DNA of 64,000 nucleotides. Source: Tardiphaga sp. 709. GTDB taxonomy: Bacteria > Pseudomonadota > Alphaproteobacteria > Rhizobiales > Xanthobacteraceae. The stretch covers positions 682,001-746,000 of the forward strand of contig NZ_CP135529.1 in the NCBI RefSeq assembly GCF_032401055.1. Reading direction: 5' to 3'. Positions 8,282 through 17,522 of this stretch are shown piece by piece. The notes under the pieces were generated by a model. It was not told where the DNA came from, did no database searches, and saw only the letters and a list, made by a program, of their open reading frames with translations. The position numbers were made by a program, and so were the translations under genes. Numbering within the stretch: position 1 is the stretch's first letter; each line of letters begins with the position of its first letter.

Positions 8282-9265
8282 ATGATGAAGAGCTTCGTCC
8301 GCGCCGCGAGCGTGATCGCCGTTATGGCCGCCTGCGCCGGCAGCGCCGAGACTGCCTTTGCGCAGAGCTGGCCGAACCGGCCGATCCGCATGGTCGTGCC
8401 CTATACGCCGGGCGGCTATACCGACCTGATGGCGCGCCTCGTTTCCGAAAAGATGTCGGCGGCGCTGGGCCAGCCGATTGTCATCGAGAACAAGCCGGGC
8501 GCGAATGCCGCCATCGGCACCGACGCCGTCGCCAAGGCAGCCCCCGACGGCTACACCTTCGGCACCGTGATCGCGGCGCATTCGGTGAATCCGACGCTCA
8601 ATCCGAAGCTTCCCTATGATGCGATGAAGGACTTCACTTACGTGTCGCTGACCTCGGTCGCGCCGCTGATTTTGATTGCGACGCCGTCACTGCCGGCCAA
8701 GGACATGAAGGAGTTCATCGCGCTCGCCAAGGCGAAGCCCGGCTCGCTGAATTTCGCCTCGTCGGGCATCGGCTCGGCGGCACATCTGACCATGGAAATG
8801 CTGAAGAGCCGCGAAGGCATCAACCTGCAGCACATCCCGTACAAGGGCACGTCCGGCGCGCTGCAGGATACGGTCGGCGGCCAGATCAATGTGATGTTCG
8901 ACGTTATCGGCCCGCTGATGTCGCAGGTGAAGTCCGGCAATGCCAAGGCGCTCGCCGTCGCCGCCAAGGAGCGCGTCCCGGCGGCCGGCGACGTGCCGAC
9001 CATGGCGGAAGCCGGCGTGCCGGATTTCGTCTCCGGCACCTGGTCCGGCATCATCGCGCCGGCGGGCACCCCCAAGGAGATCGTCGATCGCGTAGCGGCG
9101 GAGGCAAAGAAAGCCCTCACCGATCCCGACCTGAAGAAGAAGCTCGACGATCAGGGCATCGTCCCCATGGGCACCACCCCGGATGAATTCCGCGCCTTCG
9201 TCACTGACGAAATCGCACGCTGGAAAAAGGTGATCACGGACGCCGGGATCAAGATGGAGCAGTAA
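8282..9265 (+). CDS. Bug/TctC-family tripartite tricarboxylate transporter substrate-binding protein
   Basis: 327 residues with a cleavable signal (ASVIAVMAACAGSAETAFAQ). The mature protein opens with WPNRPIRMVVPYTPGGYTD, the canonical Bug motif forming the ligand pocket, followed by GQPIVIENKPGANAAIGTD and a late APAGTPKEIVDRV. These periplasmic proteins bind carboxylates, amino acids or related small acids. There are no tctA or tctB membrane genes beside it, so it is an orphan receptor. GAGGAAATGA upstream serves as ribosome binding site. Confidence 0.9.
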   Translation: MMKSFVRAASVIAVMAACAGSAETAFAQSWPNRPIRMVVPYTPGGYTDLMARLVSEKMSAALGQPIVIENKPGANAAIGTDAVAKAAPDGYTFGTVIAAHSVNPTLNPKLPYDAMKDFTYVSLTSVAPLILIATPSLPAKDMKEFIALAKAKPGSLNFASSGIGSAAHLTMEMLKSREGINLQHIPYKGTSGALQDTVGGQINVMFDVIGPLMSQVKSGNAKALAVAAKERVPAAGDVPTMAEAGVPDFVSGTWSGIIAPAGTPKEIVDRVAAEAKKALTDPDLKKKLDDQGIVPMGTTPDEFRAFVTDEIARWKKVITDAGIKMEQ

Positions 9266-9284
9266 GGCTCCTTCATGCACTCGT

Positions 9285-9334
9285 CATTCCGGGGTGCGCT
9301 GATCTGCGAAGCAGACCGGCGCGACTCCGGAATG
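9285..9334. repeat. REP-like intergenic palindrome
   Basis: CATTCCGG at 9285 and CCGGAATG at 9327 form the outer arms, with an inner hairpin TCTGC-GAA-GCAGA. This is the CATTCCGGG-type palindrome frequent between genes of Bradyrhizobium relatives. It sits between convergent genes and could also stop transcription. Related sequence occurs at 50551-50736. Confidence 0.6.
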
Positions 9335-9346
9335 GCAGAGCCGCCC

Positions 9347-10330
9347 TCACTCTTCGCTGCGCGTTTTCAGAATCGCCAGATGCACGAAATGCAGCTTTCC
9401 CCTCACCGCTTGCGTCAGGTGAAACGGATAAGCGTCGCTCATACCCATCGAACGATTGAGTTCGTTCATGCTGTAGGACACAGCATCCCACAGCGACAGC
9501 AGCGCTTCGAAGTCGCGCTCCAGATAGGGATCGTCCAGCGTATGGCGCGAGCGTTCGTCCAGTGACAGCGGCAGCGACGACGCGGTGTCCAGCGTCGAGA
9601 CGATGTGCAGGAAATGCGCAAAGGTCTCGGCCCAGTCTTCCCACGGATGCGATGTCGCATATTCGCTGATGAAGGCGTCGCTGTTCCACAAGCGATCGGC
9701 GCGATTGTGATAGGCCGCGAGTGCTTCGCCATAGTCGCGGGTTTCATCGCCAAAGATCAGACGGAACGGGCTGATAAGCTGCGACTGATCGACCAGCGCT
9801 TCCCAGTAGAAATGCCCGACCTCGTGGCGGAAATGGCCGAGCAGCGTCCGATACGGTTCGCGAAACGCCGCGCGCCGCGCCTCGCGCTCGGCATCGTCAG
9901 CTTCCGAGAGGTTCATCGTAATCAGTCCCGACAAATGCCCGGTCATGATCGGATGTCCGGCAGTCTCGTCCGAGAGAATGTCGAACGCGATATGCGCGCC
10001 GCTCGACACAGCAAGGGGCAGCCTGAGCCGCATCAGATCGTAGGTCAGACGACGCTTGGCTTGCTCAACCCGCTTCCAGAGCGCGACATTGCGATCGGAC
10101 ACCAGATTGGGAATCGTCCGCGTAAGCCGGCAGGACGGACAGAACGGATCGCTGGCATCCGTGGCCCAGTTGCAGGCGATCAGATTGCGATTGGCACAGG
10201 ACATCGCCGACGCAGCGCTGACGACATTGGACTGCGCGGTGTCGAAGATCAGCGCCTCGCCGCATTGCACGCAATCGCTCTGCTCGAAGAAAACGCGCGT
10301 CTGGCAATTGGGGCAGATCAGTTGTTTCAT
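9347..10330 (-). CDS. Putative zinc-binding metallopeptidase with N-terminal zinc ribbon
   Basis: 327 residues. The N-terminus carries paired cysteines of a zinc ribbon (CPNC near residue 6, CVQC near 20, later CPSC near 65). The middle has the gluzincin-type HEVGH active site in GHFRHEVGHFYWEALVDQ, with downstream acidic residues in WEDWAETFAHFLH that would supply the third ligand. This order matches the family described as putative zinc-binding metallopeptidase (DUF2248-like). It is cytoplasmic by lack of a signal. Substrate unknown. Divergent from the beta-lactamase gene. Confidence 0.82.
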   Translation of the reverse strand: MKQLICPNCQTRVFFEQSDCVQCGEALIFDTAQSNVVSAASAMSCANRNLIACNWATDASDPFCPSCRLTRTIPNLVSDRNVALWKRVEQAKRRLTYDLMRLRLPLAVSSGAHIAFDILSDETAGHPIMTGHLSGLITMNLSEADDAEREARRAAFREPYRTLLGHFRHEVGHFYWEALVDQSQLISPFRLIFGDETRDYGEALAAYHNRADRLWNSDAFISEYATSHPWEDWAETFAHFLHIVSTLDTASSLPLSLDERSRHTLDDPYLERDFEALLSLWDAVSYSMNELNRSMGMSDAYPFHLTQAVRGKLHFVHLAILKTRSEE

Positions 10331-10508
10331 GGGTGAACTCTAACCCAAAACGGCGGGGATGGTTCAACGCGCTCGCAACATTCGCCGCCGGACCGTGTCT
10401 GTCATGCGCGATGCCGGCATGCAGGAATGCCGCTTGAGAGATCTGCCCAAATCGCGCTTCAATCCTGGCGTTCAGAAGAACCAACAAAATCAGACCGGGA
10501 GGCCAATC

Positions 10509-11396
10509 ATGAAGACGCTGGCAGGAGCCATCTGCGCTCTGGCGCTATTTGCAGGCAACGCGCAGGCACAGACGGTGAAGGATTTTCTGGCGCAGGTCAT
10601 GGTCAAGTGGACCGCCCCCTTCGAGCCGTTTCAGCTGATCGACAACATCTATTACGTCGGCACCGATGGCATCGCGGTCTATATCATCAAGACATCCGAC
10701 GGCCTGATCCTGATGGATACGGGCGTCCCGCAATCGACGGGGATGATCAAGGAGCACATCGCAAAGCTCGGTTTCAAGGAAACCGATATCAAGATCATCC
10801 TCAACAGCCACGCCCATTTCGATCACACCGGCGGTTTTTCCGAGATCAAGAAGGACACCGGCGCGCAGCTGATCGCAGGCTTGCGGGACAAGCCGTTGCT
10901 CGAGAGCGGCACCTATCCGGGCGATGAAACGAACACCGATATCGGTTTCCCGCCGGTCAAGGTCGATCGCACCGTCACCGAAGGCGACAAGGTCACGCTC
11001 GGCGGCACCACGCTGACGGCGCATGCGACACCCGGTCATTCGCCGGGCTGCACGAGCTGGGAGATGACCGTGAAGGACGGCAGCGAGAACCGTGAGGTCC
11101 TGTTCTTCTGCAGCGGCACCGTGGCGCTGAACCGGCTGGTCGGCAATCCGACCCATGCCGGCATCGTCGACGATTATCGATCGACCTATGCCAAGGCCAA
11201 GGCGATGAAGATCGACGTGCTGCTCGGGCCGCATCCGGAAGTCTATGGCATGCAGGCCAAGCGCGCGGCGATGAAGGACGGCGCGCCGAACCCGTTCGTG
11301 AAACCGGGCGAGCTTGCCACTTACGCTGCAACACTCGAACAGGATTTCGACAAGCAGCTCGCCAAACAGACGGCGGCGCTGCAGAACGGCAAATAG
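10509..11396 (+). CDS. bla: Subclass B3 metallo-beta-lactamase, BJP-1-like
   Basis: 295 residues from ATG 10509, which has GGGAGG six bases upstream; a longer in-frame start at 10359 would precede the signal peptide (LAGAICALALFAGNAQAQ). Zinc ligands of the B3 type are visible: H101, H103, D105 and H106 in NSHAHFDHTGG, the His of HATPGHSPGCTSW, and the His of LLGPHPEVYG. Compared from memory it is very close to BJP-1 of Bradyrhizobium japonicum, including WTAPFEPFQLIDNIYYVGTD. Expected role is periplasmic beta-lactam hydrolysis using two zinc ions; physiological role in a soil organism is uncertain. Confidence 0.93.
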   Translation: MKTLAGAICALALFAGNAQAQTVKDFLAQVMVKWTAPFEPFQLIDNIYYVGTDGIAVYIIKTSDGLILMDTGVPQSTGMIKEHIAKLGFKETDIKIILNSHAHFDHTGGFSEIKKDTGAQLIAGLRDKPLLESGTYPGDETNTDIGFPPVKVDRTVTEGDKVTLGGTTLTAHATPGHSPGCTSWEMTVKDGSENREVLFFCSGTVALNRLVGNPTHAGIVDDYRSTYAKAKAMKIDVLLGPHPEVYGMQAKRAAMKDGAPNPFVKPGELATYAATLEQDFDKQLAKQTAALQNGK

Positions 11397-11491
11397 CGAA
11401 TGAACGCTGCGGCGAGCGATTTGTCGCAAGCCGCAGCGGTTGTCGGCGATGGCGGTCGGCTGGTAGTTTGCGCATCAGATGAGGTGCACCC

Positions 11492-11896
11492 ATGGAACTA
11501 GCTTGCCCTTGCAACGCCGTGAAGCTCAGGATTTCAGCCGACCCCATCGCCCATTTCTGGTGCCACTGCGCAGACTGCCAGACCGTCCACGGTGCGGCCT
11601 ATGTGGCCGAAGCCGTCTATCCGGCTGACGGTGTCGAAGTCGTTGAGGGCGATACAACGTCGTTCGCGCTGAAGACGACCCCGCGCCTCAGCTGCGCAAA
11701 ATGTGCCACCCGCCTGATCATCGAACTCGACGGAATCGGCATGCGCAGCATCAACGGCTATCTGCTCGGCGACGCCTTCAAGCCGAGCCTGCATATCAAT
11801 TGCAGCGAAGCAATTGCTCCGGTCCGGGACGGCTTGCCACACTACGCCACCATGCCGGCTGCATTCGGCGGCGAAGACCGGTTCGTCGACTGGTAG
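11492..11896 (+). CDS. GFA (CENP-V/glutathione-dependent formaldehyde-activating) family protein
   Basis: 134 residues. The fold-defining cysteines are present: C6-x-C8 in LACPCNAV, CHCADC near residue 25, and CAKCATRL near residue 69. Members bind zinc and sometimes glutathione, and most have no proven formaldehyde activity. No neighbour of formaldehyde metabolism is present, so only the family is claimed. It ends 20 bases before the convergent MFS gene. Confidence 0.85.
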   Translation: MELACPCNAVKLRISADPIAHFWCHCADCQTVHGAAYVAEAVYPADGVEVVEGDTTSFALKTTPRLSCAKCATRLIIELDGIGMRSINGYLLGDAFKPSLHINCSEAIAPVRDGLPHYATMPAAFGGEDRFVDW

Positions 11897-11916
11897 GACG
11901 CTGAGGTTTTTCCTCG

Positions 11917-13163
11917 CTAGGGCAGCGCCAGCAATCCCGCGGCCACGACCATGGTTGCCAGCGCCGACAGCGCCAGCGACCAGTGGATGCCGATCATGCT
12001 GCCGATCACGCCGACCGAGATGCCGCTAAAGGCGCGCAGACCCAAGCTCGCCATATTGAACAGGCCGATGACGCGACCGCGCTTGTCCAGGGGGCGTCGA
12101 GCTGTACGAGGCTCTGCGCCATGGCGTTGAACGACAATTCAAGAAATCCCGCTGCAAACAGGAACACCAGTGCGATCGCGTAGTGACCGGTCAGCGCAAA
12201 GATCGCGAGCGCACCGCACCAGAGCAGCGCCAGAATGATCGCCGTACGCGGCTTCGGCGCCAGCAATTGCCTGCCCTCCAGCGCCAGGCCGGCAAGCAAT
12301 CCGCCGGCTGCGTCAGCCGCCAGCAGCATGCTGTAGGACATGCCGGGATCGCCATGACCGAGATCGTGGGCGAAGCTCGGCATCTGCGAACTATAGGCGT
12401 TGCCGACGAAGAACGATGCCGCGCCAGCCAGCGCGATCATGGAGACAATCACCGGCCGGTGGCGAACGTCGCGCATGGTCTGGACGATGTCCGCAAAGCC
12501 GCGCACAGCGCGCTGAGGCGCGGGCGCGCCGGTGCGAAAGCGCGGACCATAGGGCGCGTTGATCAGCCACAGCACCAGCGGCAGGTAGAAGATGGTGTTG
12601 AGCATGATGCCATAGGCCGGTCCCAGCGCGAGCAGGATCACGCCGCCGACCGCGGGGCCAACCATCACGCCGAGATAGCGCGCCATGGCGTTCAGACGCA
12701 CCGCGCTGGGCAGGTCGGCGGCACCGACGACATCGTAAAGTAACATCTGGTTCGGTGTCTGCCACAGCACGCCGGCACAGCCATGGATCACCAGCAGGAC
12801 CATGGCCTGCCACATCTGCAGGGTGTCGGTGACGAAGAAATAGCCCCAGCCCAGCGACGCCAGAATGAACAGCGCCATGCCGCACTGGATCACGCGCCGA
12901 GGGTCGAAACGCTCCGCCAGCGCGCCAGACGTGACCGAGAACAGCAGGAACGGCAGCCAGTGCGAGACGATGGCGAAACCACCGAGCGCCGGCGACTGGA
13001 ATTTCTGAAACACCACCCAGTAGCTGATCACATGCTCGATATTGTCGGCCATCATGGCCAGCACATAGGTGATGAACTGGGCGCGAAAGCCCGGGTGATG
13101 GAGCGCCGCGAAGGATCGTTTGGTGGGCGGTGCACCGACGGTCTGCGCTGGGGTATCGCTCAT
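11917..13163 (-). pseudogene. MFS exporter (MFS_3 type), frame broken near the 3' end
   Basis: From the ATG at 13163 (MSDTPAQTVG) the frame encodes some ten membrane segments of a major facilitator of the enterobactin-exporter/MFS_3 type (SYWVVFQKFQSPALGGFAIV, then RFDPRRVIQCGMALFILASL). At LVQLDAP, over the G run at 12090-12094, the frame shifts: one extra base restores the expected continuation LDKRGRVIGLFNMASLGLRA and runs to a TAG at 11917. With the correction the protein has about 415 residues. Either a sequencing deletion in a homopolymer or a recent loss-of-function mutation. Confidence 0.8.
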
Positions 13164-13360
13164 CGGGAGGGAATCTTCGCAAGCAGGAGAATCCCGCCAT
13201 CGGCAGCGACGGCGGTGCGGACTCGTTACATCCCATGTCTCCGCCGGGTGCAAGGCAGGCCTCCATCCCAGCATGCATCGCTGCCTTGCATGCAGATGCA
13301 TTCAACCCTACCTGTCCCCGGCAACCATCAACCCTGCCCCTTTTCCGGAGCCAGCCTGAC

Positions 13361-14233
13361 ATGACCGACGCCCCCTACACGCCTCCCAAAGTCTGGACCT
13401 GGGACAAGGAAAACGGCGGCAAATTTGCCTCGACCAACCGGCCCATTGCCGGCCCCACCCATGAGAAGGAGCTCCCGACCGGCAAACATCCGTTCCAGCT
13501 CTATTCGCTGGCGACGCCGAACGGCCAGAAGGTCACGATCATGTTCGAGGAACTGCTCGCTGCCGGCCATACAGGCGCGGAATACGATGCATGGCTGATC
13601 CGGATCGACGGCAACCAGTTCGGTTCGGGTTTCGTCGATGTGAACCCTAATTCCAAGATTCCAGCTCTGATCGACCGCAGCGGCGACAAGCCGTTTCGCG
13701 TGTTCGAATCCGGCGCGATCCTGGTGCATCTCGCCGAGAAATTCGGCGCCTTCCTTCCAAAGGACGGCGAGGCGCGCGCCGAAACCCTGTCCTGGCTGTT
13801 CTGGCAGATGGGCAGCGCCCCCTTCCTCGGCGGCGGCTTCGGCCATTTCTATGCCTATGCACCGACCAAGATCGAATACGCCATCGACCGCTATGCGATG
13901 GAAACCAAGCGCCAGCTCGACGTGCTCGATCGCCAACTCACCAACAACGAGTTCATCGCCGGCAAGGACTACAGCATCGCTGACATGGCGATTTTCCCCT
14001 GGTATGGCGGCCTCGCAGAGAATGCGATCTATGGCGATGCCGGCACTTTCCTCGATGTGCAGAGCTACAAGAACCTGCAGCGCTGGACCGGGACCATCGC
14101 GGCACGACCTGCCGTGAAGCGCGGTCGCATGGTCAATCGCACCTCGGGCGACCCGGCCGGCCAGTTGCGCGAACGCCATGACGCCAGCGACTTCGACACG
14201 AAGACGCAGGACAAGCTCGAAGCGCAGAGCTGA
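13361..14233 (+). CDS. yghU: Glutathione S-transferase, YghU-like disulfide-bond oxidoreductase
   Basis: 290 residues from ATG 13361; the frame is open further upstream but the added part is not conserved-looking. The sequence follows the nu-class GST pattern: N-terminal extension YTPPKVWTWD, thioredoxin-fold part KHPFQLYSLATPNGQKVTIM with NPNSKIPALIDRSG and ESGAILVHLAEKFG, then the helical domain with KDYSIADMAIFPWYGGL. E. coli YghU binds two glutathiones and reduces disulfides. A strong terminator follows. Confidence 0.9.
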   Translation: MTDAPYTPPKVWTWDKENGGKFASTNRPIAGPTHEKELPTGKHPFQLYSLATPNGQKVTIMFEELLAAGHTGAEYDAWLIRIDGNQFGSGFVDVNPNSKIPALIDRSGDKPFRVFESGAILVHLAEKFGAFLPKDGEARAETLSWLFWQMGSAPFLGGGFGHFYAYAPTKIEYAIDRYAMETKRQLDVLDRQLTNNEFIAGKDYSIADMAIFPWYGGLAENAIYGDAGTFLDVQSYKNLQRWTGTIAARPAVKRGRMVNRTSGDPAGQLRERHDASDFDTKTQDKLEAQS

Positions 14234-14273
14234 GGCGCAGGCCTCGAATTGATATCGCTTCGTCCCGGAATCG

Positions 14274-14299
14274 AAAAGCCCCGCGCGAGCGGGGCTTTT
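14274..14299. terminator. Bidirectional terminator
   Basis: Perfect 11-bp stem AAAAGCCCCGC / GCGGGGCTTTT with a GCGA loop. It lies between the GST gene and the convergent PsiF-like gene and has U tracts in both directions. Confidence 0.9.
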
Positions 14300-14327
14300 G
14301 CACGTCTGGATGCGTGAGGCCGCAGCC

Positions 14328-14555
14328 TCAGCCCTTCATGCACTTGTTGACCGATGAGGTCTTGGCGGCGCCGGCCAGTGGCTTGCCGTCGGCACTCTTG
14401 GCATTGTCCTCGCAACATTTCTTCATGTGGCTGGTCTTGGCGGCGCCGGCAAGCGGCTTGCCATCGGCCGACGTGGCGGAGCAGGCCGCACCTTGCGCAA
14501 TTGCGGGCGCAGCACTGAACAGGCTCAGCAGAACGAGAACAGACAGACGTTTCAT
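14328..14555 (-). CDS. Small secreted protein with two PsiF-like repeats
   Basis: 75 residues from ATG 14555 (MKRLSVLVLLSLFSAAPAIA signal peptide). The mature part is almost entirely two copies of SADGKPLAGAAKTS, each followed by a Cys-containing end (HMKKCCED and SVNKCMKG). The pattern, Cys spacing and terminal KCMKG resemble the PsiF repeat of phosphate-starvation-inducible proteins. The near-identity of the copies implies recent internal duplication. Role unknown; four to five Cys suggest disulfides in the periplasm. Confidence 0.7.
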   Translation of the reverse strand: MKRLSVLVLLSLFSAAPAIAQGAACSATSADGKPLAGAAKTSHMKKCCEDNAKSADGKPLAGAAKTSSVNKCMKG

Positions 14556-14640
14556 GGACCGACTCCCGGTTTGTTGGAGCCGCAGCCTAGCGCAACCACC
14601 GGCTCTCGCAAGACCGGCCATGCGTCACATACTTACCGTC

Positions 14641-15063
14641 TTAAATGCTGTGCCGCGGCTTGACGATCTCGCCGCGTACCGAGGCAACGCCCATCTCGAA
14701 ACTGTCGGCGATACGGCGCGCGCGGATCATGAAGGCCTCGGTGACCTCAGCCGGAAATATCTCGCGCGCGGTCTGTTCGAACAGCAAAAGCCAGCGATCG
14801 AAATGTTCGCCCGTCAGCGGCAGCACGAGATGCGGACGCATGGGCCGGCCATTGTAGCGGCCGGTCTTCAGCATCATCGACGACCAGAAATCGCTGATCT
14901 GCGCGATGTGATGATCCCAGTCGGTCACCGCGCCGTTGAAAATCGGCCCCAGCAAATCGTCCTCGCGTGCGCGGCCGTAAAAGGTCTGCACCAGAAGCGC
15001 GATATTTTCTTCATTCAGGGAGGGCTGGAAGCTGGTAAAGCCGATTTCAGAGGTCTGCGTCAT
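14641..15063 (-). CDS. Group III truncated haemoglobin
   Basis: 140 residues from ATG 15063. The pattern LVQTFYGRAREDDLLGPIFN, then WDHHIAQISDFWSSMMLKTG, RYNGRPMRPHLVLPL and HFDRWLLLFEQT is that of group III (P-type) 2-on-2 haemoglobins, with the proximal haem His in RPHLVLPL. Members are cytoplasmic haem proteins associated with nitric oxide or low-oxygen physiology. The 335 bases upstream to the AraC gene hold no confident gene. Confidence 0.9.
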   Translation of the reverse strand: MTQTSEIGFTSFQPSLNEENIALLVQTFYGRAREDDLLGPIFNGAVTDWDHHIAQISDFWSSMMLKTGRYNGRPMRPHLVLPLTGEHFDRWLLLFEQTAREIFPAEVTEAFMIRARRIADSFEMGVASVRGEIVKPRHSI

Positions 15064-15398
15064 GCGCCCTGATGTAGGCGACGGCGGCCAGCTCGGCAAC
15101 CGCCATCGCCCGAAATCCGTTTTGCAATTGATCCAGCGCAAACTCAGTTGCGACGACCCGCCGTCTGCGTCCGTTCCATCAGGTCCCCTTCCGAGCGAAC
15201 GCCCTAAAATGCCTGCAGGAGCAGGCCCCCGACGCAACTTCCCGGGTGCGATGGAGCGGCACCAAGAATTCTTATAGAGCTGCCGAACTCCCCGGAGAGA
15301 CCGTCCGGCGTCGCATTCGCCAACTCCCGATACTCTCCGGCTTTTTGCAATAGGATGGCGCTGATAATCGGGACCCAAAACCGCAAGGATACCTTCAC

Positions 15399-16298
15399 TT
15401 GCCCGAAGCTCTCCTCTCCGCCCGCTCCGGCGAGTTTCCAACCTTTGAAACCTCGGATTTCGCTGGCGAAGGCTCGTTCTACTTCGATCTCGTACGACTG
15501 GAGGACCGCGACGATATCCCGCGCGGTTTCCTGCACCGGCACAACTACTACCATCTGCTCTGGATGACCCGGGCGAGCGGCACGCACACACTCGACTTCG
15601 CCCATTTTGACGTGCGCGACCACGCGGTGTTTTTCCTTTCGCCGGGCCAGGTCCATGCCTGGACGTCATCGGTCAAGCCTCACGGCTACGTGCTGAACTT
15701 CAGCACCGACTTCTTCGCGCGGATGTTTCCGCGCGCCGACGATGTCGCGAAACTTCCTTTCTTCCAACCTGCGCGCGGCAACAGCGTGCTCTATCTCACG
15801 CAGGCCCAGCATGACGACATGCTGCCGCTGCTCCGCGAGATGGAATGCGAGGCACGCGATCGCCAGCCGGGATTCCCCGATGTGGTGCGGGCCTGCCTGC
15901 TGATCCTGCTCACGCGCCTGAGTCGTCTGTGCCCCGACAACGAGCCCGCCGGTGGTGTTGGTCCACACCAAGCGCTCGCGCGCCGTTTCGCGATGCTGGT
16001 GGAAACGCACTACCTGCGCTTCGGAACCATCGGCCAGTACGCCGAGGCGCTTGGCGTGAGCGAGCGCCAGCTCAACGATGCGGTCAAGCGAACTGTGGCG
16101 CGCACAGCCAGTCAGGTGGTGCAGGAACGCGTGATGCTCGAAGCCAAGCGCTGGCTCAGCAACACTGAAACGGGCATTGCCGAGATCGCGTTCCGCCTCA
16201 ATATCGAGGATCCGGCCTACTTCGCGCGCTTCTTCAAGAAGCAGACCGGCCTCACGCCGGGCGGCTTCCGGCGGAAGCATTGCCGTCCGCTGGACTGA
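15399..16298 (+). CDS. AraC-family transcriptional regulator
   Basis: 299 residues, starting at a TTG at 15399; the next options are internal, so the start is not certain. The N-terminal half is a cupin-like sensor (GFLHRHNYYHLLWMTRASG, FFLSPGQVHAW). The C-terminal half has the two AraC helix-turn-helices (LRFGTIGQYAEALGVSERQL; TGIAEIAFRLNIEDPAYFAR), ending FKKQTGLTPGGFRR. It directly precedes a Bug receptor and a NIPSNAP gene on the same strand and probably controls them. Confidence 0.88.
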   Translation: MPEALLSARSGEFPTFETSDFAGEGSFYFDLVRLEDRDDIPRGFLHRHNYYHLLWMTRASGTHTLDFAHFDVRDHAVFFLSPGQVHAWTSSVKPHGYVLNFSTDFFARMFPRADDVAKLPFFQPARGNSVLYLTQAQHDDMLPLLREMECEARDRQPGFPDVVRACLLILLTRLSRLCPDNEPAGGVGPHQALARRFAMLVETHYLRFGTIGQYAEALGVSERQLNDAVKRTVARTASQVVQERVMLEAKRWLSNTETGIAEIAFRLNIEDPAYFARFFKKQTGLTPGGFRRKHCRPLD

Positions 16299-16514
16299 TA
16301 CGCGAAAAAGTCCAACACAACGTCTGATCTGTCCTAGCGCCGCCGCCGCACGGCTGCATAAAGTGTTCGGCATGGACGCCTGACCGGGTGCAGCTGTCGC
16401 CACTTGCGCGTCCGTATGCGCATGTCGGCATGGCAAGACGCCCACCGCCGCGACCGCCACGCATCTGCGGAGCGCGCCGTCGGCAGGATATAAAAACGAG
16501 GCAGAGGAAACAAA

Positions 16515-17489
16515 ATGTACAAAGCAATCACTCCGTTGCGGAGCCTTGTCGTGGCCGCAGCATTGGCCCTCACGTCAGTCAGCGCGAGGGCCGACTACCC
16601 GGATCGTCCCTTGCGCGTCATCGTGCCGTTCGCCGCCGGTGGCGCCACCGACGTAATCGCACGCACCGTGGCGCAAGCCATGTCGGTCCGGCTCGGCCAG
16701 TCGATCGTGGTAGAAAACAAGGCCGGCGCGAACGGCAACATCGGCGGCGCCGCGGCTGCGCGCTCGGAGCCCGATGGCTATACGCTGCTGATGGCCACAT
16801 CCAGCCACGCGATCAATGCATCGCTCTACCAGAAGCTCAGCTACAGCCTCACGCGCGACTTCGTGGCCTTGTCGAACCTGGCGTCGGTGCCCCTGCTGCT
16901 GGTGGTACATCCGTCGGTGCCGGTCAATTCGGTGAGCGAGCTCGCCGTTTATGCCAAGGCCAATGCCGCGCGCATTAACTATGCGTCGGGCGGCGTTGGC
17001 ACCGCGTCCCACTTGTCCGGCGAGCAGTTCAGCACACTGGCGGGTTCGAAGATAACGCACGTGGCTTACAAAGGCGGGGCGCAGGCGCTCAATGATTTGA
17101 TCGGCGGCCAGGTGCAGATCATGTTCGCCAATCTGCCCGAGGTTCTCTCTCTGGTGCAGAGCGGCAAGCTCAAGGCGCTTGCGGTGACTGGCAGCGCGCG
17201 CCACGCCGCCTTGCCCGACGTGCCAGCTTTCGCAGAAACGCCGTTCCCCGGCATGAACGCGCGCTCGTGGTTCGGCCTCTTCGTGCCGGCCGGCACGCCC
17301 CCCGCTATCGTCGAGAAGCTCTCGCAGACCATCGTTCAGAGCGTGGCCGACCCCGCCGTCCAGGAGCGGCTAAAAGGGATCGGCGCCGACCCCGTCGGCG
17401 ACGATCGGGCGACATTCCAGAAATACGTGAACGACGAGGTGGCGCGCTGGGCCGTGCTTGTCGCGCAGTCCGGCGCCACCGCCGAATGA
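16515..17489 (+). CDS. Bug-family substrate-binding protein
   Basis: 324 residues: signal peptide (LVVAAALALTSVSARA), then YPDRPLRVIVPFAAGGATDV, IVVENKAGANGNIGG and VPAGTPPAIVEKL, the standard Bug blocks. No tripartite membrane components are next to it. The gene lies between an AraC regulator and a NIPSNAP protein. Its sequence style is closer to the many Bug paralogues of Betaproteobacteria than to the 8282 copy, which hints at lateral acquisition of the 15.4-17.8 kb block (inference). Confidence 0.9.
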   Translation: MYKAITPLRSLVVAAALALTSVSARADYPDRPLRVIVPFAAGGATDVIARTVAQAMSVRLGQSIVVENKAGANGNIGGAAAARSEPDGYTLLMATSSHAINASLYQKLSYSLTRDFVALSNLASVPLLLVVHPSVPVNSVSELAVYAKANAARINYASGGVGTASHLSGEQFSTLAGSKITHVAYKGGAQALNDLIGGQVQIMFANLPEVLSLVQSGKLKALAVTGSARHAALPDVPAFAETPFPGMNARSWFGLFVPAGTPPAIVEKLSQTIVQSVADPAVQERLKGIGADPVGDDRATFQKYVNDEVARWAVLVAQSGATAE

Positions 17490-17522
17490 CCCTATTGATC
17501 CGCCACTACACGAGGAAATCCC

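Noticed and set aside
15064-15130. Minus-strand reading frame ending AVAELAAVAYIRAHDADL just before the haemoglobin start
   Set aside because: Overlaps the next start and looks gene-like, but no start codon or family could be assigned in the 335-base gap.
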